Source of the DNA: Streptomyces sp. AC1-42W
GTDB taxonomy: Bacteria; Actinomycetota; Actinomycetes; Streptomycetales; Streptomycetaceae
Assembly (NCBI RefSeq): GCF_003248355.1
Contig: NZ_QKWY01000001.1
Coordinates: forward strand, 2,934,001-2,998,000
Length of the DNA stretch: 64,000 bases
Direction of reading: 5' to 3'
Shown: positions 20,408 through 32,164 of the stretch, piece after piece
Position numbering within the stretch: position 1 is the first letter of the stretch
How the letters are laid out: each line of letters begins with the position of its first letter
The notes under the pieces: model-generated
Told to the model about the DNA's origin: nothing
Database searches by the model: none
What the model saw: the letters and a program-made list of their open reading frames with translations, nothing else
Made by a program: the position numbers and the translations under genes

Positions 20408-22189
20408 ATGACTGAGTATGGCCGGGGCTCCGGCTCCGAACCGTGGCATCCCGAGGACCCCTTGTACGGGGACCAGGGGTGGGGCGGCCAGCAGCCTGCC
20501 CACGGCCAGGCCCCGTACGACGGCCAGTACGGCGCTCAGCAGCAGTACCCGCAGGGCCAGTACGACCCCTATCAGCAGCAGGCGCACGACCCGTACGCGC
20601 AGCAGCAGCACCCACAGCACCAGCAGCCTCAGCCGCCCGACCCGTACGCCCAGCAGCAGTACCAGCAGCAGGCGCACGACCCGTACGGGCAGCAGCAGGC
20701 GCACGACCCCTACGCGCAGCAGCAGGCGCACGACCCCTACGCGCAGCAGCCGCAGCAGCAGCCCGGCTACGACACCGGCTGGGACACCGGCGGTCAGGCG
20801 ATGCCGCCGTACGACGGCGGGCCCGCCGCCACGTACGGCTACGGCGAGACGAACGACTACTACGGAACGCCCGACGCCTACCCGCCCCCGCAGCCGCCCG
20901 GCCACCGCGAGCCCACGCCAGCCGAGGCGCCGGAACCGGCCCGGGACTGGGACCCGGAGGAGCCGCCGGAGGAGACCCACCCCTTCTTCACCGGTACGGA
21001 CGAGAAGGACGACAGGGCTCCCAAGGACGACGACTACGACGACGAGGACGAGGACGACCCGCGCGAGTCCCGGCGCGGGAAGGGCGGCGACCGCCGGGGC
21101 AAGGGCAAGAAGAAGAACCGCGGCGGCTGTGCCTGCCTGGTGCTCTCCGTCGTCCTGGTCGCCGGCGTCGGCGGAGTCGGCTACTTCGGATACTCGTTCT
21201 ACCAGGACCGGTACGGCCCGGCGCCCGACTTCTCGGGCAGCGGCTCCGGCTCGGTCGAGGTGGAGATCCCGAAGGGCGCGTTCGGCAACGAGATCGGGAA
21301 CATCCTCAAGAAGGCGGGCGTGGTCAAGAGCGTCGACGCCTTCGTCTCGGCGCAGAACGAGAACCCGAAGGGCAAGTCGATCCAGGCGGGCGTCTACCTG
21401 CTGCACTCGCAGATGTCGGCGTCCGAGGCCGTGAAGATGATGGTGGACCCGAAGAGCCAGAACCTCCTGGTCATCCCGGAGGGCACCCGCAACGTCGCCA
21501 TTTACGCGCTGCTGGACGAACGGCTCGGCCTCGACAAGGGAACGACCAAGAAGATCGCCAAGTCCAAGAGCGGTGAACTGGGCCTGCCTGACTGGGCGAG
21601 TAAGAACAAGGATGTCAAGGACCCGCTCGAAGGCTTTCTCTATCCGGCCGCGTACCCGTTGACGAAGGAGACCAAGCCGGAGGCGATGCTCAAGAAGATG
21701 GTCGAGCGGTCCAACGAGGAATACAAGAAACTCGACCTCCAGGGAACGGCCAAGAAGTACAAACTCGACGGCCCCTGGCAGGTACTCACGGTGGCCAGCC
21801 TCGTTCAGGCGGAAGGTCTGACGCACGACGACTTCCGCAAGATGGCGGAAGTCGTCTACAACCGGCTCAAGCCGAACAACACGGTGACGAACCGGAAGCT
21901 CGAATTCGACTCCGCGTACAACTATCTGACGAACCAGAGCAAGATCAAGATCGGTTCGAAAGAGATCCGTACCAATCCTGATCCGTACAACACGTACTAC
22001 CATGCCGGCCTGCCGCCCGGTCCCATCGGCAACCCCGGGGACGAGGCCCTGCGCGCGACACTGAGTCCTACCAGCGGCGGCTGGATGTTCTTCATCTCGC
22101 TCGACGGGAAGAAGACCCAGTTCACCAAGACGGCGGCCGAGCACGAGAAGCTCAACGAGAAGTTCAAGGAAAAGCATGGCCTTCAATGA
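20408..22189 (+). CDS. mltG: Endolytic murein transglycosylase MltG
   Basis: 593 residues. The first 230 or so are cytoplasmic and disordered: a Gln/His/Tyr/Pro repeat tract (about 40-120), then an acidic and a basic stretch. One membrane helix lies at about 241-262, followed by the extracellular YceG domain with a LysM-like part and the catalytic region 'ASLVQAEGLTHDDF', 'VVYNRL' and 'LEFDSAYNYL'. MltG cleaves nascent glycan strands and sets their length during wall growth. The start ATG has AAGGGGATC upstream. It ends inside the aroE start (14-bp overlap). Confidence 0.92.
   Translation: MTEYGRGSGSEPWHPEDPLYGDQGWGGQQPAHGQAPYDGQYGAQQQYPQGQYDPYQQQAHDPYAQQQHPQHQQPQPPDPYAQQQYQQQAHDPYGQQQAHDPYAQQQAHDPYAQQPQQQPGYDTGWDTGGQAMPPYDGGPAATYGYGETNDYYGTPDAYPPPQPPGHREPTPAEAPEPARDWDPEEPPEETHPFFTGTDEKDDRAPKDDDYDDEDEDDPRESRRGKGGDRRGKGKKKNRGGCACLVLSVVLVAGVGGVGYFGYSFYQDRYGPAPDFSGSGSGSVEVEIPKGAFGNEIGNILKKAGVVKSVDAFVSAQNENPKGKSIQAGVYLLHSQMSASEAVKMMVDPKSQNLLVIPEGTRNVAIYALLDERLGLDKGTTKKIAKSKSGELGLPDWASKNKDVKDPLEGFLYPAAYPLTKETKPEAMLKKMVERSNEEYKKLDLQGTAKKYKLDGPWQVLTVASLVQAEGLTHDDFRKMAEVVYNRLKPNNTVTNRKLEFDSAYNYLTNQSKIKIGSKEIRTNPDPYNTYYHAGLPPGPIGNPGDEALRATLSPTSGGWMFFISLDGKKTQFTKTAAEHEKLNEKFKEKHGLQ
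20571..20758 (+). repeat. In-gene imperfect repeats encoding Q-rich HDPYAQQ units
   Basis: Four imperfect copies of a CAGGCGCACGACCC-containing unit, at about 20579, 20669, 20696 and 20726, with partial copies between them. They encode the HDPY(A/G)QQQ pattern in the cytoplasmic tail of MltG. Such tracts change copy number by slippage. Confidence 0.8.
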
Positions 22190-23012
22190 CGGGCCGCGCC
22201 GCGCGGCCGTCCTCGGTTCGCCCATCGCCCACTCGCTCTCCCCGGTCCTGCACCGGGCCGCGTACGCCGAGCTGGGGCTCGACCACTGGTCGTACGACCG
22301 GTTCGAGGTCGACGAGCGGGCGCTGCCCGGCTTCATCGAAGGGCTGGACGGCACCTGGGCGGGGCTCTCGCTCACCATGCCGCTCAAGCGCGCCGTCATC
22401 CCGCTGCTCGACGGAATCAGCGACACCGCCGCCTCCGTCGAGACGGTCAACACCGTGATCCTCGGCGAGGACGGCCGCCGCACCGGCGACAACACCGACA
22501 TCCCCGGCATGGCCGCCGCCCTGCGCGAACGCGGCGTCGAGAAGGTGGAGTCCGCCGCCATCCTCGGCGCCGGCGCCACCGCGTCCTCCGCGCTGGCCGC
22601 GCTGGCCGGCATCTGCGCCGGCACCGTCACCGCCTACGTGCGCAGCGAGGCCCGCGCCGAGGAGATGCGCGGCTGGGGCGAACGGCTCGGCGTCGACGTG
22701 CGCACCGCCGACTGGTCCGACGCCGACCGCGCGCTGACCGAACCCCTCGTCATCGCCACCACCCCCGCCGGCGCGGCCGACGCGCTGGCCGGGGCCGTTC
22801 CCGAGCGCCCCGGCACGCTCTTCGACGTGCTGTACGAGCCGTGGCCCACCCGGCTCGCCGCAGCCTGGGTCGCACACGGCGGCGCGGTCGTCGGAGGTCT
22901 CGACCTCCTGGTCCACCAGGCCGTCCTCCAGGTGGAGCTGATGACGGGCCGCTCACCGGCCCCGCTCGCCGCCATGCGCAAGGCCGGGGAAGCGGCGCTG
23001 GCCGCCCGCTGA
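22176..23012 (+). CDS. aroE: Shikimate dehydrogenase
   Basis: 278 residues. It reduces 3-dehydroshikimate to shikimate with NADPH in the cytoplasm. The substrate site is seen in 'GSPIAHSLSPVLHRAAY' and in 'LSLTMPLKRAV', where the catalytic Lys lies, and 'TGDNTDIPGM' carries the catalytic Asp. The Rossmann domain has 'AILGAGATASSALAAL'. The ATG at 22176 lies 14 bp before the mltG stop in a different frame, so translation is probably coupled. It leads the aro genes, though 132 bp separate it from aroC. Confidence 0.94.
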   Translation: MAFNDGPRRAAVLGSPIAHSLSPVLHRAAYAELGLDHWSYDRFEVDERALPGFIEGLDGTWAGLSLTMPLKRAVIPLLDGISDTAASVETVNTVILGEDGRRTGDNTDIPGMAAALRERGVEKVESAAILGAGATASSALAALAGICAGTVTAYVRSEARAEEMRGWGERLGVDVRTADWSDADRALTEPLVIATTPAGAADALAGAVPERPGTLFDVLYEPWPTRLAAAWVAHGGAVVGGLDLLVHQAVLQVELMTGRSPAPLAAMRKAGEAALAAR

Positions 23013-23144
23013 CGCCCGCACCGTCCGTCTGCTGGACCGGCGGCGGGTCCGGGGTCCCGGCCGTGGGAGGATCGGGGGCGGCGGGCCAGGGCCGCGCACC
23101 CGGTCGCGCCGCTGGATTTTCAGGCGCGAGCATGAGGAGCACCG

Positions 23145-24325
23145 TTGAGCAGGTTGCGCTGGTTGACCGCGGGGGAGTCGCACGGCCCCGCACTGGTGGC
23201 GACGCTGGAGGGCCTTCCGGCCGGCGTCCCGGTCACCACGGAGATGGTGGCGGACGCGCTCGCCCGGCGGCGGCTCGGCTACGGGCGCGGTGCGCGGATG
23301 AAGTTCGAGCGGGACGAGGTCACCTTCCTCGGCGGCGTCCGGCACGGCCTCACCATGGGCTCCCCGGTCGCCGTGATGGTCGGCAACACCGAGTGGCCCA
23401 AGTGGGAGCAGGTCATGTCGGCCGACCCGGTCGACCCGGAGACGCTGGCCGCCCAGGCCCGCAACGCCCCGCTGACCCGGCCCCGCCCCGGCCACGCCGA
23501 CCTCGCCGGCATGCAGAAGTACGGCTTCGACGAGGCCCGCCCGGTCCTGGAGCGCGCCAGCGCCCGGGAGACCGCCGCCCGCGTCGCCCTCGGCGCCGTC
23601 GCCCGGTCCTACCTCAAGGAGACCGCCGGCATCGAGATCGTCAGCCACGTCGTGGAGCTGGCCGCCGCCAAGGCGCCGTACGGGGTCTACCCCGTCCCCT
23701 CCGACGTGGAGCGGCTCGACGCCGACCCGGTCCGCTGCCTCGACGCCGACGCGAGCAAGCGGATGGTCGCCGAGATCGACCAGGCCCACAAGGACGGCGA
23801 CACCCTCGGCGGCGTCGTCGAGGTGCTGGCCTACGGCGTGCCGGTCGGCCTCGGCTCGCACGTGCACTGGGACCGCCGCCTCGACGCCCGCCTCGCCGGC
23901 GCGCTCATGGGCATCCAGGCCATCAAGGGCGTCGAGGTCGGCGACGGCTTCGACCTCGCCCGGGTGCCCGGCTCGAAGGCGCACGACGAGATCCTGGCGA
24001 CCGAGGACGGCATCAAGCGCGCCTCCGGCCGGGCCGGCGGCACCGAGGGCGGCCTCACCACCGGCGAACTGCTGCGCGTGCGCGCCGCCATGAAGCCCAT
24101 CGCCACCGTGCCGCGCGCCCTGGCGACCGTCGACGTCGTGACGGGCGAGCCCGCCAAGGCGCACCACCAGCGCTCCGACGTCTGTGCCGTCCCGGCCGCC
24201 GGCATCGTCGCCGAGGCGATGGTCGCCCTGGTCCTGGCCGACGCGGTGGCGGAGAAGTTCGGCGGCGACAGCGTCCCCGAGACCCGCCGCAACGTGCGCT
24301 CGTACCTCGACAACCTCCAGATCCG

Positions 24326-24329
<4 letters not shown>
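23145..24329 (+). CDS. aroC: Chorismate synthase
   Basis: 394 residues, usual family length. It converts EPSP to chorismate with reduced FMN. Signatures are '[20 protein letters not shown]', '[13 protein letters not shown]', '[14 protein letters not shown]' and '[14 protein letters not shown]'. The start is TTG at 23145, supported by GAGGAG about 6 nt upstream and by the family N-terminus [12 protein letters not shown]. The stop overlaps the aroK ATG (ATGA), so aroC-aroK-aroB-aroQ form a tightly coupled series. Confidence 0.97.
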
Positions 24330-26396
<2,067 letters not shown>

Positions 26397-26433
26397 CCGT
26401 CCCGGGCGAGGCACCTCGGGGCACTTCGGGCCC

Positions 26434-26465
26434 TCCCCGGCCGTTGTCCCAGTGGCGGCCGGGGA
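26434..26465 (+). terminator. Hairpin terminator after aroQ
   Basis: 10-bp inverted repeat (26434-26443 with 26456-26465), loop 12 nt, 38 nt after the aroQ stop. It would end the shikimate transcript. Confidence 0.55.
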
Positions 26466-26522
26466 AGGTACCGTTGCCGTTGCACCAGCGCCAGTTGCCT
26501 GTACGAGACGGAGTCGCACCGG

Positions 26523-27371
26523 ATGCAGCACGCAGTGGGGGCCCCGCTGCCTCCGCCCCGAGGTCCCGGACACGGTCCCGCCGGCCCGCCGCACCCCGGC
26601 CCGCATCCCGGTGCGCCGGTCCCGCCGCCGCACCCGCCCGCCGCGCATCCGGGCCCCCCGCCCGCCGGCCCGCCCGTGCCGCAGGGCCCCGGCGGCTGGA
26701 CCGGACCCGCGCCGCACCGCGCCCCGGCCCCCCGCGAGACCACCGGACACGTCCAGCTGCCGCCCGGCCGGCCCGTGCCGCTGCCCGCCCCGCCCGCCGG
26801 ACCCGGCACGGGCAACGCGACCCTCGCCGTGCTCCTGATCGGCCCCGCGGGCGCCGGGAAGACCACCGTGGCCCGGCTCTGGGCGGCCCGCCGCCGGGTG
26901 CCCACCGCCCACGTCAGCCTGGACGACGTCCGCGAGTGGGTCTGCTCCGGCTTCGCCGACCCGCAGTCCGGCTGGAACGACCAGTCCGAGGCCCAGTACC
27001 GCCTGGCCCGCCGCACCTGCGGCTTCGCCGCCCGCAACTTCCTGGCCAACGGTATCTCCTGCATCCTGGACGACGCCGTCTTCCCCGACCGGCCCGTCGT
27101 CGGCCTCGGCGGCTGGAAGCGCCACGTCGGCCCCGGCCTGCTGCCCGTCGTGCTGCTGCCCGGCCTGGAGATCGTCCTGGAGCGCAACGCCAAGCGCAGC
27201 GGCAACCGCCGCCTCTCCGACGAGGAGGTGGCCCGCATCCACGGCCGGATGGCCGGCTGGTACGGCTCCGGACTGCCGATCATCGACAACTCGGCGTACG
27301 ACGTGGAGACCACCGCCAGGGTCCTGGACGACATACTCGCCCGCTCCCTGGCCAGCCCTCCGTCCTGGTGA
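26523..27371 (+). CDS. P-loop kinase-like ATPase with proline-rich N-terminus
   Basis: 282 residues. The first 95 or so are almost all Pro, Gly, His and Ala and are surely disordered. The rest is a small P-loop domain: Walker A GPAGAGKTT at residues 107-115, 'VSLDDVREWV', 'ISCILDDAVFPDRP', and a late lid-like 'LERNAKRSGNRRLSDEEV'. The pattern resembles zeta-toxin, polynucleotide-kinase or chloramphenicol-phosphotransferase type P-loop proteins, so small-molecule or RNA phosphorylation is possible but unproven. It lies between the aro operon and the M24-fold gene. The start is uncertain because the Pro-rich region has no good RBS. Confidence 0.72.
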   Translation: MQHAVGAPLPPPRGPGHGPAGPPHPGPHPGAPVPPPHPPAAHPGPPPAGPPVPQGPGGWTGPAPHRAPAPRETTGHVQLPPGRPVPLPAPPAGPGTGNATLAVLLIGPAGAGKTTVARLWAARRRVPTAHVSLDDVREWVCSGFADPQSGWNDQSEAQYRLARRTCGFAARNFLANGISCILDDAVFPDRPVVGLGGWKRHVGPGLLPVVLLPGLEIVLERNAKRSGNRRLSDEEVARIHGRMAGWYGSGLPIIDNSAYDVETTARVLDDILARSLASPPSW

Positions 27372-27454
27372 TCCCCGGCCGCGGCCCCGGCGCGGCCCCC
27401 CCGGTCGGATGCGCCCGCCGGGCGGGCCCGCCGCCCCGCTCGTACGCTCGACGC

Positions 27455-28561
27455 ATGTCAGAGGTGTACGCCGTCCGACGCGGGCTGCTCCGCGACCGCT
27501 GCGCCGCTGTCGGAGCCGCGGCCGCCCTGGTCTCCCGCCCCGCCAACGTCCGCTACCTCGCCGGGGGAGCGCCGCCGGGCGCGGTCCTGCTGCTCGGCCC
27601 CGGCGAGGACGTCCTGCTGTGCCCGCGCCCGCCGACCGGTGACCCGGCGGACGGACGGCCCGACGAGCAGCTGAGGGTGGACCCGCTGCCGGTGGCCGGC
27701 GCCGATCCGGTGGTCGCGGCGGCGGAGCTGGCCGCGACCGGCGGTGCCCGGTCGCTGGCCGTCGAGGAGCACTACCTGACCGTCGCCCGGCACCGGGCCA
27801 TGGCCTCCGTCGCGCCGAAGCTGCGGCTGACCGACCTGGGCGCCACCGTGGAGCAGTTGCGCGTCGTGAAGGACGAGGAGGAGATCGGCTGTCTGCGGAT
27901 CGCGGCCGAGATCACCGACCAGGCGCTGGGCGAACTTCTCGAATCCATCCTCGTCGGCCGCACCGAACGTCACCTGGCGCTGGAACTGGAGCGCCGGCTG
28001 GTGGACCACGGCGCCGACGGGCCCGCCTTCGCCACCTCCGTCGCCACCGGCCCGAACTCCGGCCGGGGCCGCCACCGGCCCACCGACCGGCGGGTGGAGG
28101 AGGGGGATTTCCTCTCGGTCTGCCTGGGCGCCAACTACCGCGGCTACCGCTGCGAGATCGGCCGGACCTTCGTCATCGGCACGGCCCCCGCCGATTGGCA
28201 GATCGAACTGTACGAGCTCGTTTTCGCCGCTCAGCGGGCCGGCCGCGAGGCCCTGCTGCCCGGCGCCGAGTACCGTGACGTGGACCGGGCCGCCCGCCAT
28301 CTCCTGGACTCCGCGGGCTACGGAGAGGGCCTCGCCCCCTCCACGGGCCACGGGGTGGGGCTCGAAATCGATGAGGACCCGCAGTTGGCACCCGCGTCCA
28401 TGGGTAAACTGGACGCTTGTGTGCCGGTCACTGTCGAGCCGGGGGTCCACCTCCCCGGTCGGGGCGGGGTCCGGATCGATGACACGCTCGTCGTGCGCCC
28501 CGAGGCGGACGGCGGACCCGAGCTACTCACCATTACGACCAAGGAGCTGCTCGCGCTGTAG
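27455..28561 (+). CDS. M24 (Xaa-Pro peptidase-like) fold protein with altered metal ligands
   Basis: 368 residues. It has a creatinase-like N-terminal domain (about 1-125) and a pita-bread M24 domain (about 130-365), as in Xaa-Pro dipeptidases. The five usual metal ligands are D, D, H, E, E. Here 'FLSVCLGANYRGYRCEIGRTF' seems to have Cys at the first Asp and Glu at the second. The His in 'STGHGVGLEIDEDP' and the Glu in 'VTVEPGVHLPGRG' are kept, and the last Glu appears as Asp in 'VRIDDTLVV'. Activity may be lost or changed. The ATG follows TACGCT by 6 nt without an RBS, suggesting a leaderless mRNA. It lies 51 bp before efp. Confidence 0.82.
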   Translation: MSEVYAVRRGLLRDRCAAVGAAAALVSRPANVRYLAGGAPPGAVLLLGPGEDVLLCPRPPTGDPADGRPDEQLRVDPLPVAGADPVVAAAELAATGGARSLAVEEHYLTVARHRAMASVAPKLRLTDLGATVEQLRVVKDEEEIGCLRIAAEITDQALGELLESILVGRTERHLALELERRLVDHGADGPAFATSVATGPNSGRGRHRPTDRRVEEGDFLSVCLGANYRGYRCEIGRTFVIGTAPADWQIELYELVFAAQRAGREALLPGAEYRDVDRAARHLLDSAGYGEGLAPSTGHGVGLEIDEDPQLAPASMGKLDACVPVTVEPGVHLPGRGGVRIDDTLVVRPEADGGPELLTITTKELLAL

Positions 28562-28612
28562 CGCGTGTCCCTCGGTCGTTCCACCAGCTTCAGTCCAGGA
28601 GATTCCGCAACC

Positions 28613-29179
28613 GTGGCTTCCACGAACGACCTCAAGAACGGCCTGGTGCTCAAGCTCGACGGGGGCCAGCTCTGGTCCGTCGTCGAGTTCCAGCACGTCA
28701 AGCCCGGCAAGGGCCCGGCCTTCGTGCGCACCAAGCTCAAGAACGTGCTCTCCGGCAAGGTCGTCGACAAGACCTTCAACGCAGGCATCAAGGTCGAGAC
28801 GGCCACCGTCGACCGGCGCGACATGCAGTTCTCGTACATGGACGGCGAGTACTTCGTCTTCATGGACATGGACACGTACGACCAGCTGATGATCGAGCGC
28901 AAGACCGTCGGCGACGCCGCCAACTTCCTCGTCGAGGGCTTCACCGCCACCGTCGCCCAGCACGAGGGCGAGGTGCTCTACGTCGAGCTGCCGGCCGCCG
29001 TCGAGCTGACCATCCAGCACACGGAGCCGGGCGTCCAGGGCGACCGCTCCACCGGCGGCACCAAGCCCGCCACCCTGGAGACCGGTTACGAGATCGGTGT
29101 CCCGCTCTTCATCACCACGGGTGAGAAGATCAAGGTCGACACCCGCTCCGGCGAGTACCTCAGCCGGGTGAACAAGTAG
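28613..29179 (+). CDS. efp: Elongation factor P
   Basis: 188 residues, usual length. EF-P binds between the P and E sites and relieves stalling at polyproline. It has the three-beta-barrel EF-P layout with the tip loop '[12 protein letters not shown]', where Lys33 is the residue that other bacteria modify. No EpmA- or EarP-type gene is seen nearby. The GTG at 28613 gives the family N-terminus ([10 protein letters not shown]), with AGGAG about 11 nt upstream; an in-frame reading from 28565 has no RBS. nusB starts 2 nt after the stop. Confidence 0.95.
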   Translation: MASTNDLKNGLVLKLDGGQLWSVVEFQHVKPGKGPAFVRTKLKNVLSGKVVDKTFNAGIKVETATVDRRDMQFSYMDGEYFVFMDMDTYDQLMIERKTVGDAANFLVEGFTATVAQHEGEVLYVELPAAVELTIQHTEPGVQGDRSTGGTKPATLETGYEIGVPLFITTGEKIKVDTRSGEYLSRVNK

Positions 29180-29181
29180 TC

Positions 29182-29613
29182 GTGGCTGCCCGTAACACGG
29201 CCCGCAAGCGCGCCTTCCAGATCCTCTTCGAGGCCGACCAGCGCGGTGCGTCCGTGCTGACGGTCCTCGCGGACTGGGTGCGGCACTCGCGCTCCGACAC
29301 CCGTCAGCCGCCGGTCACCGAGTACACGATGGAGCTGGTCGAGGGGTACGCGCAGTACGCGGACCGCATCGACGACCTCATCGTCACGTACTCCGAGGGC
29401 TGGGACCTCGACCGCATGCCGGTCGCCGACCGGAACATCCTGCGGCTCGGCGCCTACGAGCTGATCTGGGTGGACGCCACCCCGGACGCGGTCGTGATCG
29501 ACGAGGCGGTGCAGATCGCCAAGGAGTTCTCGACCGACGACTCCCCGTCCTTCGTGAACGGCCTGCTGGCCCGTTTCAAGGACCTCAAGCCGAATCTCCG
29601 CCGGGAGCAGTGA
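29182..29613 (+). CDS. nusB: Transcription antitermination factor NusB
   Basis: 143 residues, all helical. NusB with NusE binds boxA of rRNA leaders. Family marks are the N-terminal 'ARKRAFQILFEADQRG', 'DLDRMPVADRNILRLGAYEL' and 'VIDEAVQIAKEFSTDDSPSFVNGLL'. The GTG start lies 2 nt after efp, so the two are cotranscribed. A strong hairpin follows the stop. Confidence 0.95.
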   Translation: MAARNTARKRAFQILFEADQRGASVLTVLADWVRHSRSDTRQPPVTEYTMELVEGYAQYADRIDDLIVTYSEGWDLDRMPVADRNILRLGAYELIWVDATPDAVVIDEAVQIAKEFSTDDSPSFVNGLLARFKDLKPNLRREQ

Positions 29614-29635
29614 CACCCCGGCGGCATTCCGCCCA

Positions 29636-29671
29636 CGAAGGGCCCACGGCCACCCGGCCGTGGGCCCTTCG
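29636..29671. terminator. Terminator between nusB and bldD
   Basis: Perfect 16-bp inverted repeat (29636-29651 with 29656-29671) with a 4-nt ACCC loop, 22 nt after the nusB stop. It lies between convergent genes and could act on both strands. Confidence 0.85.
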
Positions 29672-29769
29672 GCATGTGCGGCATGCCTTCCGCCCACGCG
29701 AACGGGCCGGCGAGGCACCCGTGAGGGGCCCCGCCGGCCCGGCGGCACGTTTCTCCCGAAGGGGGCGGA

Positions 29770-30270
29770 TCAGCCCTCGTCGTGGGCGACGGCACGGCGC
29801 GCGTCCGCGTCCAGCACGCCCCAGCTGATCAGCTGCTCCGTCAGCACGGAAGGCGACTGGTCGTAGATCACGGCCAGCGTGCGCAGGTCGTCCTGGCGGA
29901 TCGACAGCACCTTGCCGTTGTAGTCGCCGCGCTGGCTCTGGATCGTGGCCGCGTAGCGCTGGAGCGGGCCCGCCTTCTCCGGCGGCACGTGCGCCAGGCG
30001 CTCCAGCTGGAGCACGAGCTTCGGCGGCGGCTCGGCGGCGCCGCCCGGCGTCGTGCCCGGCAGGAGCTCCTGGACCGGGACACCGTAGAAGTCCGCCAGC
30101 TCGGCAAGGCGCTGTACGGTCACGGCACGGTCGCCGCGCTCGTACGAACCGACCACGACGGCCTTCCAGCGGCCCTGGGACTTCTCCTCCACGCCGTGGA
30201 GGGAGAGGCCCTGCTGGGTGCGGATGGCACGGAGCTTGGCCCCGAGCTGCTTTGCGTATTCGCTGGACAT
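29770..30270 (-). CDS. bldD: Developmental master regulator BldD
   Basis: 166 residues. BldD represses sporulation and antibiotic genes during vegetative growth, and dimerises through tetrameric c-di-GMP. The N-terminal XRE-type HTH covers about residues 8-70 ('LRAIRTQQGLSLHGVEEKS', 'YERGDRAVTVQRL'). The C-terminal domain carries the c-di-GMP signature RxD-X8-RxxD as R114-G-D116 and R125-Q-D-D128, fully intact. The ATG has GGGGAG a few bases upstream. A promoter and an inverted repeat lie at 30317-30359, consistent with the known autoregulation. Confidence 0.96.
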   Translation of the reverse strand: MSSEYAKQLGAKLRAIRTQQGLSLHGVEEKSQGRWKAVVVGSYERGDRAVTVQRLAELADFYGVPVQELLPGTTPGGAAEPPPKLVLQLERLAHVPPEKAGPLQRYAATIQSQRGDYNGKVLSIRQDDLRTLAVIYDQSPSVLTEQLISWGVLDADARRAVAHDEG

Positions 30271-30316
30271 ATGGCTCCCCGGACGCTGGAACGTACGCGG
30301 CTGCGCCGCGTGGCTG

Positions 30317-30359
30317 GTAACTCACTGTGAGGTTACGCAGCGTTACTTGGTCGCGTCAA
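30317..30359 (-). promoter_or_regulatory. bldD promoter with overlapping inverted repeat (likely BldD operator)
   Basis: On the minus strand TTGACG (30359-30354) and TAACCT (30335-30330) are spaced by 18 nt, a good HrdB-type promoter. The -10 lies inside the near palindrome GTAACTCACTGTGAGGTTAC (30317-30336). This contains the TCAC/GTGA half-sites expected for BldD, so binding would block the promoter. Confidence 0.75.
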
Positions 30360-30450
30360 GCTGAGATGGTCCGTACCGGCTTTCCCCGGGGGCGGGGAAG
30401 GGTCCGGCCGCGGGCCCTGGTAGCGTGGTAGACGCACATCCGACGTCCTT

Positions 30451-31076
<626 letters not shown>

Positions 31077-31163
31077 CCACCCACCCGTACGGCCCCGCCC
31101 GCCGTACGGCGGCTTCCGCGCGCCCGCATGCCTGAAAACTCCAGCCACCCGGAGAACACCCAG

Positions 31164-32162
31164 ATGAAGCGTCACCTCATCTCGGCCGCCGACCTCACCC
31201 GCGACGACGCCGTCCTGATCCTCGACACCGCCGAGGAGATGGCCCGGGTCGCCGACCGGCCGATCAAGAAACTCCCGACCCTGCGCGGCCGGACCGTCGT
31301 CAACCTCTTCTTCGAGGACTCGACCCGGACCCGCATCTCCTTCGAGGCGGCCGCCAAGCGGCTGTCCGCCGACGTCATCAACTTCTCCGCGAAGGGCTCG
31401 TCCGTCTCCAAGGGCGAATCCCTCAAGGACACCGCCCTGACCCTGGAGGCCATGGGCGCCGACGCCGTCGTCATCCGCCACGGCGCCTCCGGCGCCCCGT
31501 ACCGGCTGGCCACCTCCGGATGGATCGACGGCGCGGTCGTCAACGCGGGCGACGGCACCCACGAGCACCCCACCCAGGCCCTGCTGGACGCCTTCACGAT
31601 GCGCCGCCGGCTCGTCGGCGCCGACACCGGGCTCGGCAAGGACCTCGAAGGCCGCCGGATCACCATCGTCGGCGACATCCTGCACAGCCGCGTCGCCCGC
31701 TCCAACGTCCACCTGCTGAACACGCTCGGCGCCCACGTCACCCTGGTGGCCCCGCCGACCCTGGTCCCGGTCGGCGTCGAGCGCTGGCCCTGCGAGGTCA
31801 GCTACGGCCTCGACGAGGTGCTGCCCCAGTCCGACGCTGTGATGATGCTGCGTGTGCAGCGTGAGCGGATGAACGCCGCCTACTTCCCGACCGAGCGCGA
31901 GTACTCGCGCCGCTACGGCCTGGACGGCGAGCGCATGGCGAGGATGCCCGAGCACGCCGTCGTCATGCACCCCGGCCCGATGGTCCGCGGCATGGAGATC
32001 ACCGCCGAGGTCGCCGACTCCGACCGCTGCACGGTGGTCGAGCAGGTCGCCAACGGCGTCTCCATCCGCATGGCCGTGCTCTACCTGCTGCTGGGCGGCT
32101 ACGAGCCGGCCGCCCAGGCCGCCGCCCCCGCCCCCGCCGCCCGTACCGAGGAGAACAAGTAA
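31164..32162 (+). CDS. pyrB: Aspartate carbamoyltransferase catalytic chain
   Basis: 332 residues. It makes N-carbamoyl-L-aspartate from carbamoyl phosphate and aspartate. The carbamoyl-phosphate site is '[13 protein letters not shown]'; '[11 protein letters not shown]', '[16 protein letters not shown]' and '[12 protein letters not shown]' follow. I chose the ATG at 31164 because GGAGA lies 8 nt upstream. An in-frame ATG at 31128 would add 12 residues that look unlike the family. No regulatory chain (pyrI) is present, as expected for actinobacteria. Confidence 0.95.
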   Translation: MKRHLISAADLTRDDAVLILDTAEEMARVADRPIKKLPTLRGRTVVNLFFEDSTRTRISFEAAAKRLSADVINFSAKGSSVSKGESLKDTALTLEAMGADAVVIRHGASGAPYRLATSGWIDGAVVNAGDGTHEHPTQALLDAFTMRRRLVGADTGLGKDLEGRRITIVGDILHSRVARSNVHLLNTLGAHVTLVAPPTLVPVGVERWPCEVSYGLDEVLPQSDAVMMLRVQRERMNAAYFPTEREYSRRYGLDGERMARMPEHAVVMHPGPMVRGMEITAEVADSDRCTVVEQVANGVSIRMAVLYLLLGGYEPAAQAAAPAPAARTEENK

Positions 32163-32164
32163 CC

